NCBI GenBank assembly: GCA_946612185.1
Contig: CAMOEP010000138.1
Coordinates: 1 to 6,353, forward strand
DNA: 6,353 nt
Direction: 5' to 3'
DNA from: an uncultured Ruminococcus sp.
Lineage (GTDB): Bacteria > Bacillota > Clostridia > Oscillospirales > Ruminococcaceae
The translations under genes were made by a program, and so were the position numbers. Shown here in pieces: positions 1-6,261 of this stretch. Position 1 is the stretch's first letter, and every line of letters begins with the position of its first letter. The notes beneath the pieces were generated by a model. That model had not been told where the DNA came from, searched no databases, and was given only the letters and a program-made list of their open reading frames with translations.

Positions 1-45
1 AACAAAAAAAGAAACGGGCGACTTAAATAATTCCCAAAAAGTAAA
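1..45 (+). repeat. Left copy of a 45-base inverted repeat flanking the gene set
   Basis: These bases match the reverse complement of 6217-6261 without gaps at 42 of 45 positions, with mismatches at 23, 36 and 41. The shared core includes GAAACGGGCGAC and TAAATAATTCCC. The match ends sharply at 45; the outer limit cannot be seen because the window begins inside the repeat. Read on the plus strand, bases 3-26 give Q-K-K-K-R-A-T-stop, the same residues that end the open frame in the right copy, and the mismatch at 23 is a synonymous third-position change (act/acc, Thr). The repeat could therefore be the 3' end of a multicopy gene or element, pointing inward. No transposase is visible. Confidence 0.85.
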
Positions 46-84
46 TGCTGTTGCCGTGTGGGTGATTTCAGGGAGCAGCATTTA
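42..84. repeat. Imperfect hairpin in the upstream intergenic region
   Basis: TAAATGCTG (42-50) is the exact reverse complement of CAGCATTTA (76-84), separated by 25 bases. The left arm overlaps the end of the left inverted repeat. No T-run follows on either strand, so a classical terminator is not supported. GTTGCC at 50-55 could also pair with GGCAAC at 85-90, so this fold competes with the next one. Confidence 0.5.
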
Positions 85-116
85 GGCAACACCGCACAGA
101 GATTGTGGGGTTGCCT
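84..116. repeat. Strong palindrome (stem AGGCAAC / GTTGCCT)
   Basis: AGGCAAC (84-90) pairs with GTTGCCT (110-116). The stem continues inward as CC/GG and CACA/TGTG, with A91 and G94 bulged and a five-base loop (99-103). It lies upstream of the promoter at 169-197, so it is outside that transcript. It could be a dispersed palindromic repeat, a fragment of a small non-autonomous element, or a weak terminator for an upstream gene; no U-tract follows on either strand. Confidence 0.6.
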
Positions 117-123
117 TAACAAA

Positions 124-158
124 AATAACATATATATAATAAAAACAATAACATATAT
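124..158. repeat. 12-base direct repeat (AATAACATATAT) upstream of the promoter
   Basis: AATAACATATAT occurs exactly at 124-135 and 147-158, 23 bases apart start to start, or about two helical turns. The second copy ends 10 bases before the -35 element. The surroundings are very AT-rich, so chance or an UP-element-like role is as likely as a regulator site. Confidence 0.4.
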
Positions 159-168
159 CAAAATAATA

Positions 169-197
169 TTGACTTTCTTTATTAGTAATGATATACT
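169..197 (+). promoter_or_regulatory. Housekeeping-type promoter for the phosphatase gene
   Basis: A -35 element TTGACT (169-174) is separated by 17 bases from a -10 element TATACT (192-197). The -10 is preceded by TG at 189-190, giving an extended -10 of the form TGnTATACT. Transcription would begin near 203-205, leaving a leader of about 85 bases before the start codon. That leader contains a weak GGAA/TTCC stem (254-257 with 266-269) and no recognisable riboswitch. Confidence 0.75.
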
Positions 198-277
198 GTA
201 TAAAGGCAATTTGGAGTAATATCAATTTTTTTAGCAATGCCATGCCTGTTATTGGAACAGACATATTCCGAAAATTC

Positions 278-283
278 AGGAGG
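278..283 (+). promoter_or_regulatory. Ribosome binding site AGGAGG
   Basis: AGGAGG lies 5 bases before the ATG at 289. It is a near-perfect Shine-Dalgarno sequence and fixes this start. Confidence 0.85.
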
Positions 284-288
284 TTTAT

Positions 289-2115
289 ATGAAAAATTTC
301 ACTAAGTTACTGCCGGCTGTCTGTGCGGCTGCACTGTGTATCCCGGCTTCTTGCGGATTCGCAGCATTTGCTGACGATGAAGCACAGGTTTCTGTTACCG
401 TCGAGGCTGACAAGGAGTCATACTCCAAGGGCGATAGCCTGAAATTCAACGTATCTGTATCAAACAATGGCGAAAGCGCTATCGACGAGATCTCTCTCCA
501 GGCTTCTCTCCCGGAAATATTCAGCATCACCGAAAACGCTGACTATACCATCGACCTGGCTGCCAACGAAACTAAGACTTACGTCATTTCCGCTGACCCG
601 GTAACTACTTCCGCCGCTGCTGCTACTACCGCTGCCGCAGCTACCACTACTGCCGCTGCTGCTACCACTTCTGCTGCAAAAGCGTCCGAAAGCCCGAAAA
701 CCGGCGTTACTCCCCCGTTCGTAAGCATGGTTATCTTCTGTGCCGCAGCAGTTGTTGCTGTAAAATCAAAGAAGTCAAGAAAAATGTTCTCCGTTATGCT
801 TACTCTCGTTCTCCTCAGCTCAGTCGCTATGCCTGGATCTGCTGACGTTTCAGCCGCAGACAGCGAAACTCAGGAAGTTACCGCAACCGCTGGCTTCCAG
901 TACGACGGCGCTGACCAGACTATCACCATAAACGCAACTTACGAACTTATCCAGACTGCCGCTCTCACAGTAAATACCGATGCCCTCGAAGAAAAAGAGG
1001 ACGGTTCATTCAAAACCACTGAGGACTTTACCGGTCTTGCTGGTACACTTGAAAACCCTGACAGCGTCGATACATTTACCGCTCAGGTATTCGACTTCCA
1101 CGGCGAACTTATCAACACCGCTGATATCGAGCCTGCCGCTGACTGGACTGCTGATGAACTGGGTCTTGAAGAAGGATACAACAAGGTAGTTATCTGCGCT
1201 GAGACTTCCGACGGCGAGAAGTTCCAGGAGGAACTGGTTATATTCGTTCCCCAGGTTCTCGACTATAGTGAGCAGCTTCTCCGTGATGTAAAGGGCGTTT
1301 CAAATGCTCGTCAGCTTGGCGGCTACATCAACTCCCAGGGCAGAAAGATAAAGCAGAATGTTCTCCTCCGTACAGGTAACCTCTCACATATCACCGACGA
1401 CAGTATCCAGGCGCTTCAGGAGAATTATAAGGTATCAGATATCATGGACTTCCGCTATGAACGTGAGGTGAATGACCATACCATTGATAAGGACGTTCCC
1501 GGCGCAGAGCATCATAGTGTTCCAATGTCCGCAACCAAAGAGGCAACTGCTAAGTTATTCTCACAGAACCCTGAACTCTTTGCTAAAATGCAGGAACTCC
1601 AGAGGAACGTAAATCAGCCCGGCGGAAGTACTGCTCTTGCTATATTCCAGGCTGAGAACGGAATCCTGAATGCTCAGGCGCAGGCTGAATACTTCGAGAC
1701 TGACGAAGCTGTTGAGCAGTATCGTGAAGTGTTCAACATTCTCCTTAATAAGCCTGAGGACGCTGCTGTTCTGTTCCACTGCGCCGGCGGTAAAGACAGA
1801 ACCGGTATGTTATCAATGCTTATACTCGCTTCTCTGGATTTCGATAAGGACATCATGATCCAGGACTACCTGCTGTCAAATGTGGCAAACGCTGACAAGA
1901 TAGCTGAACTTACTGCCGCTGCTGAGGAGTACACCGACGACCCGGATCTCAGATACAATATCATCTTCAATGCTGCCGTTTACCCTGAGATCATGGAGAC
2001 TAATATCAACGATCTTACTGAGCAGTACGGCTCTGTCAAGAACTTCCTCCGTGAGAAAGTTGGTCTTACAGACGACGACTTCGCTAAGCTTCAGGAACTC
2101 TACCTGGAGGACTAA
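289..2115 (+). CDS. Secreted, surface-associated tyrosine/lipid phosphatase with internal anchor-like module
   Basis: 608 residues. Seen: a signal peptide (1-28, cleavage likely near Ala-Phe-Ala); a beta-rich extracellular module resembling CARDB/DUF11 (33-102); an Ala/Thr linker (106-130); SPKTG (135-139), a hydrophobic stretch (143-158) and KSKKSRK (159-165), as in a sortase substrate; then a second hydrophobic segment (166-181) ending in small residues like another signal peptide; a second beta-rich region (about 192-320); and a phosphatase domain (325-608). That domain has NARQLGG (339-345), RTGNLS (361-366), DFRYEREV (387-394) and the P-loop HCAGGKDRTG (497-506), with nucleophile Cys498 and Arg504. 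Known: CxxGKDRT marks the Y_phosphatase3 family, which includes MptpB and Listeria LipA, enzymes acting on phosphotyrosine and phosphoinositides. Inferred: it acts outside the cell membrane on an unknown substrate. The phosphatase call is firm; topology and substrate are not. It is monocistronic, with its own promoter and terminator. Confidence 0.93.
   Translation: MKNFTKLLPAVCAAALCIPASCGFAAFADDEAQVSVTVEADKESYSKGDSLKFNVSVSNNGESAIDEISLQASLPEIFSITENADYTIDLAANETKTYVISADPVTTSAAAATTAAAATTTAAAATTSAAKASESPKTGVTPPFVSMVIFCAAAVVAVKSKKSRKMFSVMLTLVLLSSVAMPGSADVSAADSETQEVTATAGFQYDGADQTITINATYELIQTAALTVNTDALEEKEDGSFKTTEDFTGLAGTLENPDSVDTFTAQVFDFHGELINTADIEPAADWTADELGLEEGYNKVVICAETSDGEKFQEELVIFVPQVLDYSEQLLRDVKGVSNARQLGGYINSQGRKIKQNVLLRTGNLSHITDDSIQALQENYKVSDIMDFRYEREVNDHTIDKDVPGAEHHSVPMSATKEATAKLFSQNPELFAKMQELQRNVNQPGGSTALAIFQAENGILNAQAQAEYFETDEAVEQYREVFNILLNKPEDAAVLFHCAGGKDRTGMLSMLILASLDFDKDIMIQDYLLSNVANADKIAELTAAAEEYTDDPDLRYNIIFNAAVYPEIMETNINDLTEQYGSVKNFLREKVGLTDDDFAKLQELYLED
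604..678 (+). repeat. Low-complexity Ala/Thr-coding tract
   Basis: This tract encodes residues 106-130, runs of three to five alanines alternating with two or three threonines, using GCT/GCC/GCA and ACT/ACC codons. It resembles the flexible, often glycosylated linkers of Gram-positive surface proteins. Near-repeats of the codon blocks make it prone to length change in steps of three bases. Confidence 0.75.
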
Positions 2116-2132
2116 TAAAATACCATACAAAA

Positions 2133-2175
2133 GGCTGCATGACCCGGAATTTTCAGGTCATGCAGCCTTTTTGTT
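2133..2175. terminator. Bidirectional intrinsic terminator between convergent genes
   Basis: A perfect 12-base stem (GGCTGCATGACC at 2133-2144 with GGTCATGCAGCC at 2156-2167) encloses an 11-base loop and is followed on the plus strand by TTTTTGTTTTG. On the minus strand the stem is followed by TTTTG, and A-T pairs can extend it. It lies 17 bases past the phosphatase stop and just past the pnkp stop at 2184, so it can serve both units. Confidence 0.93.
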
Positions 2176-2183
2176 TTGTGTCA

Positions 2184-4757
2184 TTACAGCCTCGGATCGA
2201 CCGGTTCGCTCTCGAAGGCAAGCACGCCGAAGGAACACTCATGAACACGGTAGAGGGGTTCATTCCTTACAAACCTGTGAAGGGACTCCATACCCAGGGA
2301 GAACTCTTTCAGGGCAAGGGTACGTTTCCGTCCCAGTGAGCGGACTTTAAGGCGTTTCAGGTGTGCGGGAGCAAGGTACTCCGCACCGTAGATGATGCGC
2401 AGGTACTCTCTGCCACGGCATTTTACCGCTGGCTGAAGCAGTCTGAAGCCCTGTTTAGCGGTATAAGTCTCCGGCTTCACGACCATACCCTCACCGCCGC
2501 CGGCAGTCAATGAGAGCCACCAGTCAACGCCAGCCTGGACACTTGCTTCGTCCTCGGTATCCACACAAATGTAAGGAGTTTCCATGTAAACCGGATCAAT
2601 TCCGGTGATATACCTGCGGATATTTTCCATATGCCATGTATGCTTCTCCCCGGAGAACACCTTCCCCTCAACTGCGAGGATATGAAATGGCGCAATGCGG
2701 AAATCGTCAACGCTTTTAACTGTCCAGCAGTACTCACGGTACGCCTTGATGTACCGGTCGATAGCGTCCTGCTTGGTCTTGTAGGATTCCAGAACCTTGT
2801 CCAGTTCCACATTTCGTCCGGAAGTGATACTATCCACCTCGAAGGCGATATTCTGCCGCTGGCACGCCTTTTCAAGGGCATCGACTGCCGCTTTCATACT
2901 TCCCTTAGCCGCATTTCCGGTGGGAGCGTACTGGGTGCGGATAAGCCCCTGAGCCTTTTCCGACCAGGGCATAAGCTCGGTATCCAGGCATACCCAGTCG
3001 GTCTGGAAGTCCTCCCAGAACCCGGTCTGCGTCAGCACATTATCCAGCCTGTCGAGAAGCGCAGTTTCGGTGGTATCGTCATCAAAGAAACGCCTGCCGG
3101 TACGGGTGTAGATGATACCCCTTGTACCGTCGGTGATGCCGAAACGGTTCAGGGCAGTTTCCGGCGATTTGCAGAGAACAATTACCGCACGAGAACCCAT
3201 ATGCTTTTTCTCGCAGACCACGTTTCTGACTCCCCTGCTCCGGTAGTACTCAAAAGCCTGAAGCGGGTGTTCCAGATAGTCCTCCAGGGCGCTTGTCTCG
3301 CATGGGGACATGGTAGGTGGCAGGTATATCAGCCAGTGTGGGTCAGCCGCAAAGCGTGACATTATCTCCAGTGCCGCTGCCGCATTATTTTCGTGGATAT
3401 CAATGGAGTGCATCAGTTCAGTTTCGATGTGCAGTTTCCTGTTAAAATCGCCAACTGTGAGCATATCGCCCATACTGGTATCCACTGTTTCTTCAAGCGG
3501 CTTTACCGGCTCAAAATACTGCTGCAAAGCCTGAACCTCCACAAACTCCTTTTCGGGATAGCGCATAGCGGTAAGTTTTCCGCCGAACACGCAGCCGGTG
3601 TCGATGCAGTAGGTGCTGTTCTGGCTGCGCACCTCGATCCCTGCGATATGACCGTAAACGACATCTGCACGTCCACGGTAATCCGCAGCCCAGTCAAGGC
3701 GCACGGGCAGACCGTAGGAGTCCGTTTCACCAGTAGTTTCGCCGTAGAGACAGAATTCTCTTACTCTTGCCGAACCACGTCCGATGTACTCCTGTTTCAG
3801 ACCGGCGTGGGAAATTACCAGATTGCCGTCGTCGAGGACGTAATGGCTGATAAGGCTGTCGATGAACTCAGCCACCTCATGCCTGAAATCCTCGCCCTTT
3901 TCGTCAAGTTCAGCAATAGTACTGTCGATGCCGTGGGTCATGGCGATATTCTTGCCCCGGAGGTATTTGAGCAGCTTCACGTCATGGTTTCCGGGAACGG
4001 CGATAGCGCTGCCGTTCTTGACCATATCCATAACGATACGCAGAACGTCGGCATTGCGGTTTCCCCTGTCGCAGAAGTCGCCCAGAAACGCCGCAGTTCT
4101 GCCGCCTTGGTGGGAATAAACACCGTCGGTCTTAACATAACCCAGCTTACCAAGGAGCATTTCCAGTTCATCGCAGCAGCCGTGGATATCACCAATAATG
4201 TCGAAAGGCCCATGAAGTTCCTTCTTATCGTTCCAGAGTTTTGTGCGGACTATCTCCACATTTTCAAGCTGCTCCAGGGAATTGATAACGTACACGAAGC
4301 GGAATCCCTCACGTTTCAGCCCTTTGATACTGCGCTTTACGTCACGGGCGTGCTGACGAATGACACGCTCCGGAAAATTGCGCTCCGGACGGGCTTTATT
4401 GCGCTCCTGCATTACCTCCTCCGGCAGATTCAGAACGATAGCCGCCGCATGAACGTTTTGTTCCCTTGCAAGGTCGATGATCTTTTTTCTGGCGCTCTGC
4501 TGTATATTAGTGGCATCAATTACGGTCAGCTTCATATTTTTCAGGCGCTTTTCAGCCGCATAGTAAAGCAGGTCGAAGGCATCGCCGGAAACGCTCTGGC
4601 TGTTTTCGTCGTCGCAGACCATTCCCCGGAAAAAGTCCGAGGACAGCACCTCAGTTTGCTTGAAATATCTGAGTGCGAAGCTGCTTTTTCCAGATGAAGT
4701 TCCGCCCACCATAGCCACAAGGCAGAACTCTGGTATCTCGATCCTGAATTTATCCAT
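2184..4757 (-). CDS. pnkp: Pnkp: RNA end-healing and ligase enzyme (kinase-phosphatase-adenylyltransferase)
   Basis: 857 residues from the ATG at 4757, close to the 870 I recall for C. thermocellum Pnkp. The open frame extends upstream to 4811, but that stretch lies inside hen1 and adds 18 unsupported residues. Kinase domain (about 1-175): P-loop GGTSSGKSS (18-26, Lys24-Ser25), with Asp41 and Arg44 in DFFRG. Metallophosphatase domain (about 184-410): GDIHG (189-193), GDFCDRG (226-232), GNHD (256-259), His317 in ISHAG and His370 in YGH. Ligase domain (about 430-857): KHMGSR (518-523) with Lys518 the expected AMP-accepting lysine, DTE (592-594), EGMVVKP (756-762) and VKCRGREYLR (778-787). Known: the enzyme phosphorylates 5'-OH RNA ends, removes 2',3'-cyclic phosphate and, activated by Hen1, seals the break. 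Every motif checked is intact, so it should be active. The 8-base overlap with hen1 implies translational coupling and roughly matched amounts of the two proteins. Confidence 0.97.
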   Translation of the reverse strand: MDKFRIEIPEFCLVAMVGGTSSGKSSFALRYFKQTEVLSSDFFRGMVCDDENSQSVSGDAFDLLYYAAEKRLKNMKLTVIDATNIQQSARKKIIDLAREQNVHAAAIVLNLPEEVMQERNKARPERNFPERVIRQHARDVKRSIKGLKREGFRFVYVINSLEQLENVEIVRTKLWNDKKELHGPFDIIGDIHGCCDELEMLLGKLGYVKTDGVYSHQGGRTAAFLGDFCDRGNRNADVLRIVMDMVKNGSAIAVPGNHDVKLLKYLRGKNIAMTHGIDSTIAELDEKGEDFRHEVAEFIDSLISHYVLDDGNLVISHAGLKQEYIGRGSARVREFCLYGETTGETDSYGLPVRLDWAADYRGRADVVYGHIAGIEVRSQNSTYCIDTGCVFGGKLTAMRYPEKEFVEVQALQQYFEPVKPLEETVDTSMGDMLTVGDFNRKLHIETELMHSIDIHENNAAAALEIMSRFAADPHWLIYLPPTMSPCETSALEDYLEHPLQAFEYYRSRGVRNVVCEKKHMGSRAVIVLCKSPETALNRFGITDGTRGIIYTRTGRRFFDDDTTETALLDRLDNVLTQTGFWEDFQTDWVCLDTELMPWSEKAQGLIRTQYAPTGNAAKGSMKAAVDALEKACQRQNIAFEVDSITSGRNVELDKVLESYKTKQDAIDRYIKAYREYCWTVKSVDDFRIAPFHILAVEGKVFSGEKHTWHMENIRRYITGIDPVYMETPYICVDTEDEASVQAGVDWWLSLTAGGGEGMVVKPETYTAKQGFRLLQPAVKCRGREYLRIIYGAEYLAPAHLKRLKVRSLGRKRTLALKEFSLGMESLHRFVRNEPLYRVHECSFGVLAFESEPVDPRL

Positions 4758-6147
4758 TTTTAGTAAACACCCCCATTTGTGTCGGCGTACCGTGAACCTC
4801 GTCAACATCACCGATGCCGCTTATTTCGCAGGTATAGCCGAATTTCCCGCATATATGCTCAGTCCATTTCCGGAACTCCTCTCTCGTCCACTCGAAGCGG
4901 TGGTCGCCGTGGCGGAGAGTATTTTCCTGCATATGCTCATAATTTGTATTGTACTCGATATTAGGTGTAGTGAGTATTACCGTTCCCGGAGCGGCGAACT
5001 CAAATACCGCACGCTCAAAGGCAGGCAGACGCATCGGCTCGATATGCTCGATGACCTCCACCACGCAGGCGCAGTCGAAGCCCTCGAATCGCTTGTCCCG
5101 GTAGGTCAGTGAAGCCTGCATCAGCGTCAGCTTGTTCCTGCGGTACGGCTGCATACGGTCAAGGTGAAGCCGCTGAGCCGCCTTTTCAAGGACTGAAACG
5201 GAAACATCGCAGGCGGTTATCTTCTTTATCTGCTGTTCATTCAGAAGCAGGGAAGTCAGCCTGCACTCACCGCAGCCGAGGTCTATAACGGTTGAAGCAC
5301 CGCTTGCAAGGACGGCATTTTTCACTGTTTCAAGGCGCTGGGTATTAAGAGGAGTACGCTGTTCCTTTTCGGTATTCTCAGTGGTTTCCGCATCATCTGC
5401 ATTATCCTCAGCCAGTTCATCTGAAAGCAGTATATCCAGCGCCTTGCGAGCATAGCTTTTCCGGGCGGTAAAATAGCGCCGGGTGATCTGCTCCCTGTAG
5501 GGATGATCTGCAAGCCAGCCCTCGCCGTGGTCAAGGAGTTTCTGTATTTCGTCCTCGGAAATGTAGTAGTGCTTCTGCTTATCGAAAACCGGTATCAGCA
5601 CATAGATATGGTTGAGGAGTTCCGAAAGCCTGACATTTCCGCTGATAGTAAGGTCGATATAGGGTGATATGCCCCATTCCGGGAAACTGTCATCAAGCTT
5701 TGTGCGGGCAGTTTCAACGGTATACCCCAAAGGCTCGAACAGTTCCCTGGCAAGGTCGGTATCGCCGTTATCTTTCAGGGAATATATCTTAGCCGTAAGG
5801 TTCAGAGGCGTGTCAGCAAGTTCCTGGCGCTTGTCACATCTTCCGCTCATAGCCGTGCCGAAGATGCGGACAATAGCGGTACTCATGAACGAAGTGGAAG
5901 CATAGGGACGGTCGTTGACATAATCAAAAAGACCGCCGTCTTTGCTGCCGACTTTACCCCTTGCAAGATCAAGCGGGTCAATGTCCAGCAGCAGAGCGGC
6001 GGTAGTTTTTGTGTCTGAGACTTCCGGGTAAAAGACGTAAGCCTTGCCGTAAGAGAGTTCAAACATCTGCGCTCGCTCAGGATTTTTATGTAACAGGTAG
6101 CCAAGTTCCTGGGTATTATTTCCTTCATAGGTTATTGTTAGTAACAA
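4750..6147 (-). CDS. hen1: Hen1: 3'-terminal RNA ribose 2'-O-methyltransferase
   Basis: 465 residues from a TTG at 6147, the length I recall for C. thermocellum Hen1. The TTG has AAAGGAG 9 bases upstream, whereas the ATG at 6168 would lie about six bases from the predicted transcript start with no ribosome site. The N-terminal half (about 1-240, LLLTITYEGN start) matches the Hen1 domain that activates the Pnkp ligase. An acidic linker (244-262) leads to an AdoMet methyltransferase domain (about 268-465) with VIDLGCGEC (287-295), TACD (311-314), the metal-binding motif EVIEH (Glu364, Glu367, His368) and RHGDHRFEWTREEF (412-425; His413 and His416 are candidate fourth ligands). Known: Hen1 uses Mn2+ and AdoMet to methylate the 3'-terminal 2'-OH of cleaved RNA before Pnkp seals it, protecting the junction from repeat ribotoxin cuts. 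It is the first gene of the hen1-pnkp operon, cytoplasmic, with no missing key residue. Confidence 0.96.
   Translation of the reverse strand: MLLTITYEGNNTQELGYLLHKNPERAQMFELSYGKAYVFYPEVSDTKTTAALLLDIDPLDLARGKVGSKDGGLFDYVNDRPYASTSFMSTAIVRIFGTAMSGRCDKRQELADTPLNLTAKIYSLKDNGDTDLARELFEPLGYTVETARTKLDDSFPEWGISPYIDLTISGNVRLSELLNHIYVLIPVFDKQKHYYISEDEIQKLLDHGEGWLADHPYREQITRRYFTARKSYARKALDILLSDELAEDNADDAETTENTEKEQRTPLNTQRLETVKNAVLASGASTVIDLGCGECRLTSLLLNEQQIKKITACDVSVSVLEKAAQRLHLDRMQPYRRNKLTLMQASLTYRDKRFEGFDCACVVEVIEHIEPMRLPAFERAVFEFAAPGTVILTTPNIEYNTNYEHMQENTLRHGDHRFEWTREEFRKWTEHICGKFGYTCEISGIGDVDEVHGTPTQMGVFTKNG
4768..4774 (-). promoter_or_regulatory. Weak ribosome binding site for pnkp, inside hen1
   Basis: On the minus strand GGGGGTG ends 10 bases before the ATG at 4757. 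It is a partial Shine-Dalgarno match at a long spacing. With the ATGGATAA overlap, in which the hen1 stop lies within the second and third codons of pnkp, this suggests pnkp translation depends partly on ribosomes finishing hen1. Confidence 0.5.
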
Positions 6148-6156
6148 AATATTTCG

Positions 6157-6163
6157 CTCCTTT
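6157..6163 (-). promoter_or_regulatory. Ribosome binding site that selects the TTG start of hen1
   Basis: AAAGGAG on the minus strand ends 9 bases before the TTG at 6147. It lies downstream of the only nearby ATG (6168), so it cannot serve that ATG and supports TTG initiation. Confidence 0.8.
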
Positions 6164-6180
6164 CGCATAAATGTATTTCT

Positions 6181-6209
6181 ATTATACCATAGTTCTTTTA
6201 GAAATTCAA
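6181..6209 (-). promoter_or_regulatory. Promoter of the hen1-pnkp operon
   Basis: On the minus strand a -35 element TTGAAT (6209-6204) is followed after 17 bases by a perfect TATAAT (6186-6181), preceded by TG in the extended -10 arrangement TGGTATAAT. Transcription should begin near 6174-6175, giving a leader of about 27 bases. The -35 lies only 7 bases inside the right inverted repeat. No operator is evident, so expression looks constitutive from sequence alone. Confidence 0.8.
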
Positions 6210-6216
6210 GAGGGAG

Positions 6217-6261
6217 TTTATTTTTGGGGAATTATTTAGGTCGCCCGTTTCTTTTTTTGTT
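6217..6261 (-). repeat. Right copy of the 45-base inverted repeat
   Basis: This is the reverse complement of 1-45 with three substitutions. One is synonymous in the shared frame; the other two lie beyond the stop codon. The similarity ends at 6217, a few bases upstream of the hen1 promoter. It may continue outward past 6261, but the left copy is cut by the window edge, so the full repeat length is unknown. Confidence 0.85.

Noticed and set aside
82..264. A 60-codon minus-strand open frame in the upstream AT-rich region
   Set aside because: It overlaps the promoter and palindrome, is dominated by AT-rich codons (Ile, Tyr, Phe), has no ribosome site and resembles no protein I know.
604..678. 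CRISPR-like or tandem repeat array
   Set aside because: The periodicity comes from Ala and Thr codons in an open frame; there are no conserved repeat units separated by unique spacers. No CRISPR, tRNA or rRNA was seen anywhere in the window.
2631..3359. A 242-codon plus-strand open frame opposite the pnkp ligase domain
   Set aside because: Antisense shadow of the ligase domain with no recognisable family.
3393..4697. A 434-codon plus-strand open frame opposite pnkp
   Set aside because: It lies entirely antisense to pnkp, whose frame shows all expected motifs in order. The antisense product has no recognisable domain and no ribosome binding site or promoter was seen; it is a by-product of pnkp codon use.
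4757..4811. Upstream ATG at 4811 as the start of pnkp
   Set aside because: It lies within hen1, adds 18 residues (including RRHKWGC) not expected in the family, and ignores the start at 4757, which overlaps the hen1 stop and gives the family length.
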